Shown here: piece by piece, positions 56,751 through 64,000 of the stretch
Layout: each line of letters starts with the position of its first letter
How positions within the stretch are numbered: position 1 is the stretch's first letter
NCBI RefSeq assembly: GCF_000012965.1
Contig: NC_007575.1
Span: 496,001-560,000 of the forward strand
From: Sulfurimonas denitrificans DSM 1251
GTDB lineage: Bacteria; Campylobacterota; Campylobacteria; Campylobacterales; Sulfurimonadaceae
Direction of reading: 5' to 3'
Length of the DNA: 64,000 nt
Notes under the pieces: generated by a model
Told to the model about the DNA's origin: nothing
Databases searched by the model: none
What the model saw: the letters and a program-made list of their open reading frames with translations, nothing else
Position numbers and translations under genes: made by a program

Positions 56751-57710
56751 TTAAAACTTTTTTAGATAACTAAGAAGCTCTGGGTCTAACATGTACTTTT
56801 GGCTTGTTATTTCATCTATATCTTTATGAATAAACCCAGTTTTACTATAGCAGACAACACTTGAATTTATATCGCCAAGAAGGGCATCAATTGCGTGATT
56901 TACAAACTTGTAAGCCATAAGTCTGTCATATATGCTAGGAGTTCCGCCTCTTTGAGTATGCCCTAAAACAGTTACTCTTGACTCTATGCCAACTTTTTGC
57001 TCAAGCCACTCTGCAATCTCTTTTGAGTTATCTTTAATACCCTCTGAAACTATAACGATAAAATATTTTCTTCCGTTTTTTATCTGCTCTTTAAAGCTAT
57101 CTTCATAACTACTTAGATTATATTCTACTTCTGGTATAAGGCAGAGTTCCGCTCCGCTACATAAAGATGATACAAGAGCTAAATAACCGCAATCTCGCCC
57201 CATAGTCTCTATTACAAATGCTCTTGAAAAAGAGGAGGCTGTATCTCTGATGTTGTCAATTGAGTCTTTGATTACATTTAGAGCTGTGTCCACTCCAAGG
57301 CAGTATATAGTGCCGTTTATGTCGTTATCTATGGTTGATGGGATACCACAAAACTTTACACCATGCTCTTTATAAAATATATCCATTCCCCTAAAAGAGC
57401 CATCTCCGCCTAAAACGATTAACATGTCAATATCTAAAGCGTCAAGATTTTTCTTCGCCACTTCTCTGTAGTTCTTGAGCATAAATCTTTTACTTCTTGA
57501 AGAGCCCAAAATTGTACCGCCACGATTTATAATCCCAGCAACATCGCTATGAGATGCTTTTGTTATTTTGTTATCAATTAGCCCCTCAAAACCGTTGTAA
57601 ACAAAGTAAGGAGTGAGTCCATTGTGTAATGCATACTCAACAAAGTGTTTAATTGCGGGATTCATTCCACTTACATCACCGCCAGAGGATAAAATAGCTA
57701 TATTTTTCAT
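56751..57710 (-). CDS. pfkA: 6-phosphofructokinase
   Basis: A 319-residue ATP-dependent PFK. The nucleotide site is SSGGDVSGMNPAIK, catalytic segment PSTIDNDINGT near residue 123, and substrate-binding LGHTQRGGTPSIYDR near residue 245. ATG 57710 is chosen over a GTG-like opening at 57722. Many campylobacterota lack PFK, but autotrophic, glycogen-storing relatives keep it; with fbaA it allows glycolysis. Confidence 0.95.
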   Translation of the reverse strand: MKNIAILSSGGDVSGMNPAIKHFVEYALHNGLTPYFVYNGFEGLIDNKITKASHSDVAGIINRGGTILGSSRSKRFMLKNYREVAKKNLDALDIDMLIVLGGDGSFRGMDIFYKEHGVKFCGIPSTIDNDINGTIYCLGVDTALNVIKDSIDNIRDTASSFSRAFVIETMGRDCGYLALVSSLCSGAELCLIPEVEYNLSSYEDSFKEQIKNGRKYFIVIVSEGIKDNSKEIAEWLEQKVGIESRVTVLGHTQRGGTPSIYDRLMAYKFVNHAIDALLGDINSSVVCYSKTGFIHKDIDEITSQKYMLDPELLSYLKKF

Positions 57711-57797
57711 CAAATCTCTCAAGTTAATTTCTTGTAGTTTACCATTATCTAAAGTCGAGTTAGATAAAATTAGAGAATTTATTTTTAGGAAATTTTA

Positions 57798-59333
57798 ATG
57801 AAAAGAGCATTGGTAAGTGTAAGCGATAAGAGTGGTGTAGTTGATTTTTGTAAATCGCTTGTAAAAAATGGTTTTGAGATTATCTCAACTGGTGGAACAT
57901 ATAAGATATTAGTAGAAAATGGTATAAAAGCAATTGAGATAGATGAGGTTACAAAATTTCCTGAGTGTTTTGAGGGGCGTGTTAAGACTCTAAACCCGTT
58001 TGTTCACGGCGGAATTCTACATAGACGCGACAAACAGTCACACCTAGACCAAGCAAAAGAGTTAGGTGTTGAGGCTATTGATTTGGTTTGTGTAAATCTT
58101 TACCCTTTTAAAGCAACGATTGAAAAGACTGATGATTTTGAAGAGATTATTGAAAATATAGATATAGGCGGACCTGCAATGGTGCGCTCAGCTGCAAAAA
58201 ACTTTGATGGCGTTATGATTGTAACGGACGCAGATGATTACGTAAAAGTTATCGATGCGATAGAAAATGAAAAAAATACACTAGAGTTTAGAAGAAATCT
58301 AATGATAAAAGCTTACGAGCATACAGCAGCGTATGATAGTATGATAGCAAACTATATGAACACTCGTTTTAACGGTGGTTTCGGAGAGAAGCAGTTTATA
58401 GTAGGAAACAAAGTAATGGATACTCGTTACGGGGAAAATCCTCATCAAAAGGGTGCTTTGTATGAGTTTGATAAACACTACTCAGATAACTTTAAAACAT
58501 TAAAAGGCGAAGCTAGTTTTAACAACCTAAATGACTTAAGCGGTGCGGTAAAAATTGCTTCTGCTTTTGGAGCTGAAAATGCTGTTTGTATAACAAAACA
58601 TGGAAACCCATGTGGTTTTGCTATAAAAGATACTCTATTAGAGGCTTATGAAGAAGCCCTTAAGTGTGACCCAGTTTCTGCTTTTGGCGGAGTTGTTGCA
58701 GTTAATGGCGTTGTGAACAAAGAGTTGGCTCTAAAAATGAATGAGATATTTTTAGAAGTAATCATTGCAGGTCGTATTACCCAAGAAGCACAAGAGGTGT
58801 TTGCTTCTAAGAAGCGTATCAAGCTATTTGAGATGGGAAGCGAGAAGTTACTCTTAGCAAATGACGCTAAAGACTTCAAACACATAGATGGTGGTTTTGT
58901 CTATCAAGATGCTGACAAAGTAAACAATGATGAAGTAAAAAATGCAAAACTAATGACAACTAGAGACGCAACAAGCCAAGAGAAAAAAGATATGGAGATA
59001 GCTTACAAAGTGGCATCTCTTACAAAATCAAACTGTGTAGTGTATGTTAAAAACTCTGCAATGGTAGCGGTTGGAATGGGTATGACAAGTCGTGTTGATG
59101 CTTCAGAATGTGCTTTGAAAAAAGCTAAAGCAATGGGGCTCGATGTTACAGGAGCAGCACTTGCAAGTGAAGCATTTTTTCCATTTCGTGATAGCATTGA
59201 CGCAGCCGCAGCCGCTGGTGTAAAGAGCGTAATAGAACCTGGCGGAAGCATAAGAGATGAGGAAATCATAGAAGCCGCAAATGAGTTTGGTATGAGTCTA
59301 TACTTCTCAGAAGTAAGACACTTTTTACACTAA
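57798..59333 (+). CDS. purH: bifunctional AICAR transformylase / IMP cyclohydrolase
   Basis: A 511-residue enzyme for the last two steps of IMP synthesis. The N-terminal IMP cyclohydrolase (MGS-like; [20 protein letters not shown] and [17 protein letters not shown]) and the C-terminal formyltransferase ([43 protein letters not shown]) are both complete. A T-rich 3' hairpin at 59344 may end transcription. Confidence 0.97.
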   Translation: MKRALVSVSDKSGVVDFCKSLVKNGFEIISTGGTYKILVENGIKAIEIDEVTKFPECFEGRVKTLNPFVHGGILHRRDKQSHLDQAKELGVEAIDLVCVNLYPFKATIEKTDDFEEIIENIDIGGPAMVRSAAKNFDGVMIVTDADDYVKVIDAIENEKNTLEFRRNLMIKAYEHTAAYDSMIANYMNTRFNGGFGEKQFIVGNKVMDTRYGENPHQKGALYEFDKHYSDNFKTLKGEASFNNLNDLSGAVKIASAFGAENAVCITKHGNPCGFAIKDTLLEAYEEALKCDPVSAFGGVVAVNGVVNKELALKMNEIFLEVIIAGRITQEAQEVFASKKRIKLFEMGSEKLLLANDAKDFKHIDGGFVYQDADKVNNDEVKNAKLMTTRDATSQEKKDMEIAYKVASLTKSNCVVYVKNSAMVAVGMGMTSRVDASECALKKAKAMGLDVTGAALASEAFFPFRDSIDAAAAAGVKSVIEPGGSIRDEEIIEAANEFGMSLYFSEVRHFLH

Positions 59334-59343
59334 AAATTTCTCT

Positions 59344-59358
59344 AAGTGCTAAGCACTT
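59344..59358. terminator. short hairpin after purH
   Basis: AAGTGC (59344-59349) pairs with GCACTT (59353-59358), followed by TATTTTG on the + strand and preceded by AAAAATTT, giving weak terminator character in either direction. Confidence 0.45.
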
Positions 59359-59394
59359 TATTTTGCTAATTTTTAAAATCTAATTTTGAATGAA

Positions 59395-59420
59395 ATAGGG
59401 GGCAAGGGGCATAAACCCCT
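59395..59420 (-). repeat. 3' structured end of the small toxin-like transcript
   Basis: On the minus strand, AGGGG and CCCCT (59405-59420) form a hairpin. The following CCCCCTAT (59395-59402) can pair with ATAAGGGGG (59491-59499), which holds the ribosome site of the tiny ORF. A 3' end that folds back on its own Shine-Dalgarno is typical of type I toxin mRNAs. Confidence 0.6.
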
Positions 59421-59425
59421 CGGCG

Positions 59426-59485
59426 TTACCTAAGCAACGGTGCAAAGATGCACATAAGCAGTATTGTGATGACTAACTTATCCAT
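59426..59485 (-). CDS. 19-residue hydrophobic peptide, type I toxin candidate
   Basis: ATG 59485 to TAA encodes 19 residues: M-D-K, then LVITILLMCIFAPLL, then R. That is one short membrane helix with a charged N-terminus, like Ibs/Ldr/TisB-type toxins. AAGGGGG (59491-59497) is a very strong Shine-Dalgarno five bases upstream. An upstream same-strand small RNA is complementary to both sides of the ribosome site. No independent promoter is obvious, so it may be made by read-through of the small RNA terminator. Coding status rests on RBS, composition and context, not on homology. Confidence 0.6.
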   Translation of the reverse strand: MDKLVITILLMCIFAPLLR

Positions 59486-59518
59486 AGTGACCCCCTTATG
59501 ATATATTCTCTGGAGGGC

Positions 59519-59556
59519 AAAAAAAAAGGTTAGAGGTTAATTACTCCTCTAACCTT
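59519..59556 (-). terminator. intrinsic terminator of the small RNA
   Basis: AAGGTTAGAGG (59526-59536) pairs perfectly with CCTCTAACCTT (59546-59556) around nine bases, and the minus strand then has nine T. This is the strongest intrinsic terminator in the window. Confidence 0.9.
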
Positions 59557-59603
59557 CAAAGCTTTTACCGCTCCATCGAACATATCATAATATAGTCATC
59601 ACG
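59519..59603 (-). ncRNA. small RNA with own promoter and terminator, antitoxin candidate
   Basis: A transcript of about 85 bases is predicted from just after the promoter at 59610-59638 to the T-run at 59519-59527. Its 5' part carries GTGATGACTA (59602-59593) and, from 59590, a 20-base stretch. The first is exactly complementary to the toxin ORF coding sequence at 59466-59475. The second matches at 17 of 20 positions the antisense of the toxin leader at 59496-59515. Its 3' end is an 11-bp intrinsic terminator. Confidence 0.7.
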
Positions 59604-59609
59604 AACAAA

Positions 59610-59638
59610 ATTATAATGATTTAAATCTAATAAGTCAA
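59610..59638 (-). promoter_or_regulatory. near-consensus sigma-70 promoter for the small RNA
   Basis: On the minus strand TTGACT (59633-59638) and TATAAT (59610-59615) are separated by exactly 17 bases, a near-perfect strong promoter. Start of transcription is predicted at about 59603. It does not belong to the upstream TraG-like gene, which has its own terminator. Confidence 0.85.
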
Positions 59639-59655
59639 ATTTTCATCTATCGAAA

Positions 59656-59676
59656 AGTTGCGTTAATCACGCAACT
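59656..59676 (-). terminator. terminator after the TraG-like gene
   Basis: AGTTGCGT (59656-59663) and ACGCAACT (59669-59676) form an 8-bp hairpin with a five-base loop, followed on the minus strand by TTTTCG. It ends the TraG-like transcript 12 bases past the stop codon. Confidence 0.65.
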
Positions 59677-59688
59677 CTCTCAAACTCT

Positions 59689-61716
59689 CTATATTTCGTA
59701 CTCTTCTTTACTCTTTTGAGAATTTGCTTCAAGTGACTCTTTATGTTGCATTGCGTTTCTTGTATCACTTGCGTTGTTATGGATTTTTTGTTGCATGTTG
59801 GCTCTTTGTGTTTGAGCATTCATATCCATTAGAATGTTGTTTGTAGCGTTGTATGCTTCAACATTTGAGAAACTTGTCTGAGAGATAGCATTCGCAAACT
59901 GACTAACTGCTTCAGGGTTTTGCATCATTGAGCCAAACTGTTGAGCTGGCATACCTGTGTTGTAGCCATTTATCATCATGTTGCGAGATGCCTTATCAGT
60001 CGTAAAACTTACAGGGTTTTGGTCTGCATCAGTCATGCTCAACCCGACATAAGATCTGTTTGGAGCGATTGAACTAAGCGCTTGGGTATTGTTAGCCATA
60101 GTGATTTGAGCTTGTGCCGCTTGTTGTTGCATATCTGCGCTTACTGCTTGCATAGTGTGATGTCCGCTTGGTAGAGTAGAGAAGCCTTGATGTTGTGGGG
60201 CAGCTTGTTGTCTGTTAAACTCTTGCATTATCGCATATGTCGCCATTGTTTCATTCGCATTTGAGAAACCGCTCATAACGCTACTTGCCGCCGAACTCAT
60301 ATTTTTAGAGAAGTATTGTCCAGCATCACCATCTCCCCTTAATGCCTTAAATCCGCCAATACCTGTAGCTTTTAAAACATCTAACGCAGCCGTAAATCCT
60401 CCGTCTATTATTTCACTTCCCGCCTCTATTGTGCTAAATGCTAAATTTTGTGATTTATCAACCCCCATCACATCTGCTAGTTCATTGACTAACGGCATTG
60501 CGAGTGCTGAAAGCCATCCAGCTTTTGAACTGCCTCCATTTTTATCTTTTCTATCCATTGCTTCTTTATCTATATTTTTAGAAGCTATATATTTTTCAGC
60601 TTTTATATTTCTGTCTGCTTTATCCATATTCTCCTGATGTCCCTTTGCTCTCTCATAAGAGTCTGATATCTTATCGTCAAGAGCAGAAGTATCCTTACCT
60701 TGTTCAAAGAGCTTGTTTCTTTGCTTTTTGAGATTTGAAGCGTTTTGAATTTCCTTGTCTCTTGATTCTTGACTCTTTTGATAATCTTCAGTATAATCTT
60801 TGATATTATTCCTGTGTTCGGAGGTGTTATCATGGTTTACGGAGTCCTTGCTTTCCTTGCTGTTGCTACTTATGGAGTTGTCAGATATGTCCTTGCTAGA
60901 ACTGGTATTCTTAGGTGGGAGTGATTTCTTTAATGGATCAACAACCATCTTCTTTGCAGCCGTTCCCATCACCGCAGCAAAAGCCACTTTTCCAAAATTA
61001 TCCGCTACTACTTCAGGAGTAAACTCTTCGGCTAAATCTTGAAGTACAGTTAGAAATTCTCCAGGTGCACTTGTAACCATAGCTTGGTTTTTCTGGTTAT
61101 TACCGATATGTTTCATAAATGCTTCCTTAGAGGCTTTGTTTCCAATCAGCTTACCGTTTTGTATATCTACATGATGTCCATCTTTTATTGCCGCTTCGGT
61201 CATATTAAAGCCTTCCGCCAGCGCGGCAACCGCTCCTCCTGTTTCGACACTGACCCCATTTGCCATCTTTGTCTGCCCATCAACACTCACCATTCCCACA
61301 TGTCCGTCTTTGCCTGTAGCGAACGAGACACTTTTTCCGTTAGCATCGACTATACTGTCTTTCATCATCGCTTTCATAGCCTGAGACGAACCAATTTGTT
61401 TTAAATAATCAAGTCCTTCCTTCCCTTTGAATTCGCTCATATCCGCACCAGCACTCTCCAAGCCTGCTATTTGATTTTCCAAAAACTTAGCATCATGAAT
61501 ATTGTCCCATTTTCTTCCAACATTCCCAGCCTGTTCCGCCGCTTTCATGCTTGCATCTTTAACATCTACTGTAACCGCTGCCGCTATTCCACCCTGTGCC
61601 GCTATTTTTGCATTTGTAGCTTGCTGCTTACTCTCCTCCCCATACTCTGCGTTTTGAGAGTAGATATCTTTATTTTTAGCATAATTCGCACGAACTCCTT
61701 TTGCTTGTCCAAGCAT
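59689..61716 (-). CDS. TraG-C-terminal-like conjugation protein, possibly truncated
   Basis: A 675-residue hydrophilic, alanine/glutamine/serine-rich protein resembling the soluble C-terminal part of F-type TraG mating-pair stabilisation proteins. It has a few hydrophobic segments (VAFAAVMGTAA near residue 245), a highly charged region (SSKDISDNSISSNSKESKD near 270 and following), and Q/M/N-rich tail (MQQQAAQAQITMANNTQAL). The frame stays open upstream of ATG 61716, without an ATG, through a hydrophobic stretch (IIIFFIDYFYFFAKAKKI) to a stop near 61875, which suggests loss of the N-terminal membrane part. Assignment is moderate. Confidence 0.5.
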   Translation of the reverse strand: MLGQAKGVRANYAKNKDIYSQNAEYGEESKQQATNAKIAAQGGIAAAVTVDVKDASMKAAEQAGNVGRKWDNIHDAKFLENQIAGLESAGADMSEFKGKEGLDYLKQIGSSQAMKAMMKDSIVDANGKSVSFATGKDGHVGMVSVDGQTKMANGVSVETGGAVAALAEGFNMTEAAIKDGHHVDIQNGKLIGNKASKEAFMKHIGNNQKNQAMVTSAPGEFLTVLQDLAEEFTPEVVADNFGKVAFAAVMGTAAKKMVVDPLKKSLPPKNTSSSKDISDNSISSNSKESKDSVNHDNTSEHRNNIKDYTEDYQKSQESRDKEIQNASNLKKQRNKLFEQGKDTSALDDKISDSYERAKGHQENMDKADRNIKAEKYIASKNIDKEAMDRKDKNGGSSKAGWLSALAMPLVNELADVMGVDKSQNLAFSTIEAGSEIIDGGFTAALDVLKATGIGGFKALRGDGDAGQYFSKNMSSAASSVMSGFSNANETMATYAIMQEFNRQQAAPQHQGFSTLPSGHHTMQAVSADMQQQAAQAQITMANNTQALSSIAPNRSYVGLSMTDADQNPVSFTTDKASRNMMINGYNTGMPAQQFGSMMQNPEAVSQFANAISQTSFSNVEAYNATNNILMDMNAQTQRANMQQKIHNNASDTRNAMQHKESLEANSQKSKEEYEI

Positions 61717-61885
61717 ACTATCAGATTTAGATTGTTCTATATCTTTGCTGTCTGATTCAAATTTATTTAAGTTGCCTTTAATTTTTTTTGCTTTTGCAAA
61801 AAAATAAAAATAATCAATAAAAAATATGATAATTTTGGTATATATTGCAATAATACCATCAGTTAAAAAAAATCAAAGGAAACAC

Positions 61886-62740
61886 ATGAAAAAACTTAAA
61901 TTAGTATCTTCAATCACGCTAAGTGCTTTAATATTTACAGCATGTTCTGCTGGTTCACCAAAGCCTTCTGTAAATGGAGAAAAACCAACACTATTTATAG
62001 AGTCTCATACTGCTAATAAATTTAAAGATATAACAGAAGAAAATGCAGATGCCAATGGCATATCATCAGCATTTGTAAAAGACAAACAGTATTTAAGATG
62101 TGATATATTGCCTGAAGTGATAGTCACATTTACAAAAGAGGGTTTTAGTGTTATTCATGATAAGAAAAAAGCAGATTACACGGTTGATTTAAGTCTTCTC
62201 TCTTGTGGTCAGGGAAGAGAGTATTATGAATTCAGAAACGCAAACCCTCCAAAAAGCAAAGATTTTTATAAGCGTAACATTGAACTTGCGCATGAATATC
62301 TGCAAAGAACCAACAATGTAGTTATGCCAAACAAATACTACGGAATACCAGAAGAAGATAAAAAAATCTTAGAAAGTTACTTCAAAGAAACACAAATTAA
62401 AAGCAATGATACAAATGTAGTCACAAGTGGCGTTATAAGTGGTATGGGATACATAGGAAACACTGCTGGGGCACTTGGAACATTAGGTGGTGGCTCTGCA
62501 CCAACTGGAGCCAAAGCACTTGGAGGATTTGGTCTTGCTATGGGAATTATTTCTTTAACAGGCGGAGTAAGAAATCCAGATGTTTATAATGAGTTTAAGA
62601 TAACTAAAAATTCAAGTGGCAAAAGCTGGAGTAAAACAGTTAATCTTCTCACTTTTACTCCTCAAGACTGGAAAATAAACATAAATAAACCTATATATGA
62701 CTGGACTATTGATGAGATACCTTGGAATGAATTAGATTAA
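61886..62740 (+). CDS. TraT-like lipoprotein
   Basis: A 284-residue lipoprotein (signal peptide and lipobox LSALIFTACSAGS, Cys about residue 20). A middle segment (FTKEGFSVIHDKKKADYTVD) recalls the TraT 'GYQVV...P..A.Y' block, and a glycine-rich hydrophobic stretch (GNTAGALGTLGGG, GGFGLAMGIISLTGG) recalls the TraT insertion segment. TraT is the outer-membrane surface/entry-exclusion protein of F-like plasmids. It diverges from a TraG-like gene, so the pair may be a conjugative-element remnant. AAAGGA precedes ATG 61886; a longer frame to 61826 is ignored. Confidence 0.55.
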   Translation: MKKLKLVSSITLSALIFTACSAGSPKPSVNGEKPTLFIESHTANKFKDITEENADANGISSAFVKDKQYLRCDILPEVIVTFTKEGFSVIHDKKKADYTVDLSLLSCGQGREYYEFRNANPPKSKDFYKRNIELAHEYLQRTNNVVMPNKYYGIPEEDKKILESYFKETQIKSNDTNVVTSGVISGMGYIGNTAGALGTLGGGSAPTGAKALGGFGLAMGIISLTGGVRNPDVYNEFKITKNSSGKSWSKTVNLLTFTPQDWKININKPIYDWTIDEIPWNELD

Positions 62741-62794
62741 GAGAATCATAAAATTTACCAATAAGGGTTTAAATCGTATATAAAAATAGATTTC

Positions 62795-63916
62795 TTAAAG
62801 AGCAGGGATAAGAGTTATCTCTGTTATCTCACTACATGCACCAAGTCGCATGGGTGGACCCCAAAATCCAGTGCCTTTGTTTACGTAGATTTGCAACTCT
62901 TTGTTGTGTTGATGCAGGGCGCTAATATATGGTTGTTGAAGTTTTACTAAAAATCTAAAAGGGAAGAGTTGCCCTCCATGCGTGTGACCGCTTAACATCA
63001 AGTCAACACTATGAGTCACTTCTTCTATATATTTTGGTTGATGTGCTAAAAGAATCGTTGGAGAGTTTTTTAAATTTTCCAACGCTTTGCTTAAATCAGG
63101 AACATAACTCTTAGTTCTATATCCAAAGATATCATAAACCCCAGCTAAATTAAAGCCCTCACCCTCATCGCCAATATATATATTTTCATTCTCCAAAACT
63201 CTTATGTCAAGCTCTTTTAAGCTCTCTATTATTTTGGCTATATCATGAAAATATTCATGATTTCCAGTTACAAAAAAGGTTCCGTAAGCGGATTCTAAGT
63301 GCTTAAGCTCTGCTAAAATATCTCTGCCTCTATCCATCTTTATATCTATTAAATCTCCAGTAATGACTACTAAATCGGCTCTTATGTCATTGACTCTAAG
63401 AACTAAATTTTTTATAAATGCTTTATCTATGAGCCCACCTATGTGGATGTCGCTGAGTTGAACTATCTTGTATGATTTTTTTAGTTTTTTTATCTTTATA
63501 TCTATTTTTTCGAGTTTAATGTCTCTTGCGTTATAAATGGACTTTGCACTTAGTGTTGATGCTAGGAGCAGTGAAGAGAGGTCAAGGGAGCGTTTAAAAA
63601 AGTTTCTTCTTTTTGCTGAGAGAGGAGCTATTTTAAGTATAACTCTTGAGATGTCATAAATGATAGCTGTACAAAAGAGCAGAAAAAGAAGACCAATAGG
63701 AAGTGAAAATAAAAAGTATAGCCAGTTAGCAAAATCTAGATAGTAGCGCCCTAACATGTAGCCAATAATACCAAGATAGTTTACAAATAAAAAAATATGG
63801 AAGTAAAATTTATGAGTTGCTTTGACATCAAGATAAGCTATGAACCTTCTTGATATATAGAAGTTGATAAGAGCAAAAACGCTTAAAAAAACGATGAAAA
63901 AAAGTAGTGGATTCAT
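62795..63916 (-). CDS. membrane-bound metallophosphoesterase (YaeI-like)
   Basis: A 373-residue protein with four N-terminal membrane helices (residues 1-115) and a C-terminal calcineurin-like phosphoesterase domain. The dinuclear metal motifs are LSDIHIGGLI near residue 155, VITGDLID near residue 184, FVTGNHEYF near residue 216, and LSGHTHGGQLFPF near residue 308. YaeI-type enzymes cleave lipid-linked pyrophosphates or cyclic nucleotides; substrate unknown. It ends the window's gene content on the minus strand. Confidence 0.92.
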   Translation of the reverse strand: MNPLLFFIVFLSVFALINFYISRRFIAYLDVKATHKFYFHIFLFVNYLGIIGYMLGRYYLDFANWLYFLFSLPIGLLFLLFCTAIIYDISRVILKIAPLSAKRRNFFKRSLDLSSLLLASTLSAKSIYNARDIKLEKIDIKIKKLKKSYKIVQLSDIHIGGLIDKAFIKNLVLRVNDIRADLVVITGDLIDIKMDRGRDILAELKHLESAYGTFFVTGNHEYFHDIAKIIESLKELDIRVLENENIYIGDEGEGFNLAGVYDIFGYRTKSYVPDLSKALENLKNSPTILLAHQPKYIEEVTHSVDLMLSGHTHGGQLFPFRFLVKLQQPYISALHQHNKELQIYVNKGTGFWGPPMRLGACSEITEITLIPAL

Positions 63917-63956
63917 GTTTGAATTATAGCAAAGAAAACTAAACTAACACTTCAGC

Positions 63957-63991
63957 CTTGATTGACATCCGCTCAACTCTTGTGATATAAT
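63957..63991 (+). promoter_or_regulatory. promoter with HAIR-like element reading out of the window
   Basis: TTGACA (63962-63967) and TATAAT (63986-63991), 18 bases apart, form a strong + strand promoter. CTTGATT and GCTCAAC with a seven-base spacer (63957-63977) match the HspR HAIR consensus at 11 of 14 positions and overlap the -35 box, as at clpB. The gene it drives lies beyond 64000; a chaperone gene is predicted. Confidence 0.55.
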
Positions 63992-64000
63992 CATACTTAA

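Noticed and set aside
59519-59556. Terminator for the TraG-like gene
   Set aside because: That gene has its own hairpin at 59656-59676, and a strong promoter lies between the two, so this hairpin belongs to the small RNA.

Overview
The window looks like chromosomal DNA of a free-living campylobacterotal bacterium, most likely Sulfurimonas or a close relative. This rests on low GC content, tightly packed operons with overlapping starts and stops, and the gene repertoire. That repertoire includes a periplasmic polysulfide/thiosulfate/tetrathionate-type molybdoenzyme, NosL, hemerythrin, a parvulin chaperone, GreB-like and RuvX-like proteins, class II aldolase plus 6-phosphofructokinase, and many GGDEF/HDOD/PAS-type signalling proteins. 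The taxon is inferred from gene content and protein character, not from rRNA; no rRNA, tRNA or CRISPR array was found.

Layout. 0.1-4.1 kb: hemerythrin, NnrS-like membrane protein, aroK, thioredoxin-like protein, hisD. 4.2-10.3 kb: a three-gene respiratory molybdoenzyme operon (FeS subunit, NrfD anchor, large Tat-exported catalytic subunit), then TlpA-like and NosL-like accessory genes. 10.3-17.7 kb: phosphate transporter, cyclophilin, HU, two small genes (one HTH), FapA and a coiled-coil partner, aldolase. 17.7-26.3 kb: cmoA, Crp/Fnr regulator, two Hsp20 genes, nth, parvulin, PLP enzyme, nitroreductase, clpB behind an HspR-type operator. 26.4-31.6 kb: the conserved rpmH-rnpA-yidD-yidC-jag-mnmE-ruvX run. 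31.6-37.0 kb: GGDEF/EAL protein and a potassium locus in which both the sensor kinase and the TrkH/KtrB channel are internally deleted and frameshifted. 37.0-42.6 kb: MarR regulator divergent from a TolC/MFP/RND efflux operon. 42.8-47.1 kb: a BcgI-like (type IIB) restriction-modification island with a repeat-bearing specificity subunit and a DUF1016 nuclease. 47.1-59.3 kb: housekeeping genes (ilvC, holA, RNase R, HDOD, greB-like, purL, MOSC, pfkA, purH). 59.3-62.7 kb: a probable remnant of a conjugative element (TraG-C-like and TraT-like proteins) with a candidate type I toxin-antitoxin module beside it. 62.8-64 kb: metallophosphoesterase and a second HspR-like promoter pointing out of the window.

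The most interesting candidate for something undescribed is at about 59.39-59.64 kb, on the minus strand. A small RNA with a near-consensus sigma-70 promoter and an intrinsic terminator sits just upstream of a 19-codon hydrophobic ORF. The RNA is complementary (10/10 and 17/20) to sequences flanking that ORF's Shine-Dalgarno and start codon, and the ORF's 3' tail can pair with its own Shine-Dalgarno. Other notable points are the rnpA gene that seems to start at ATT, the two deletion pseudogenes in one potassium locus, and in-frame 24-bp repeats between the two target-recognition halves of the specificity subunit.
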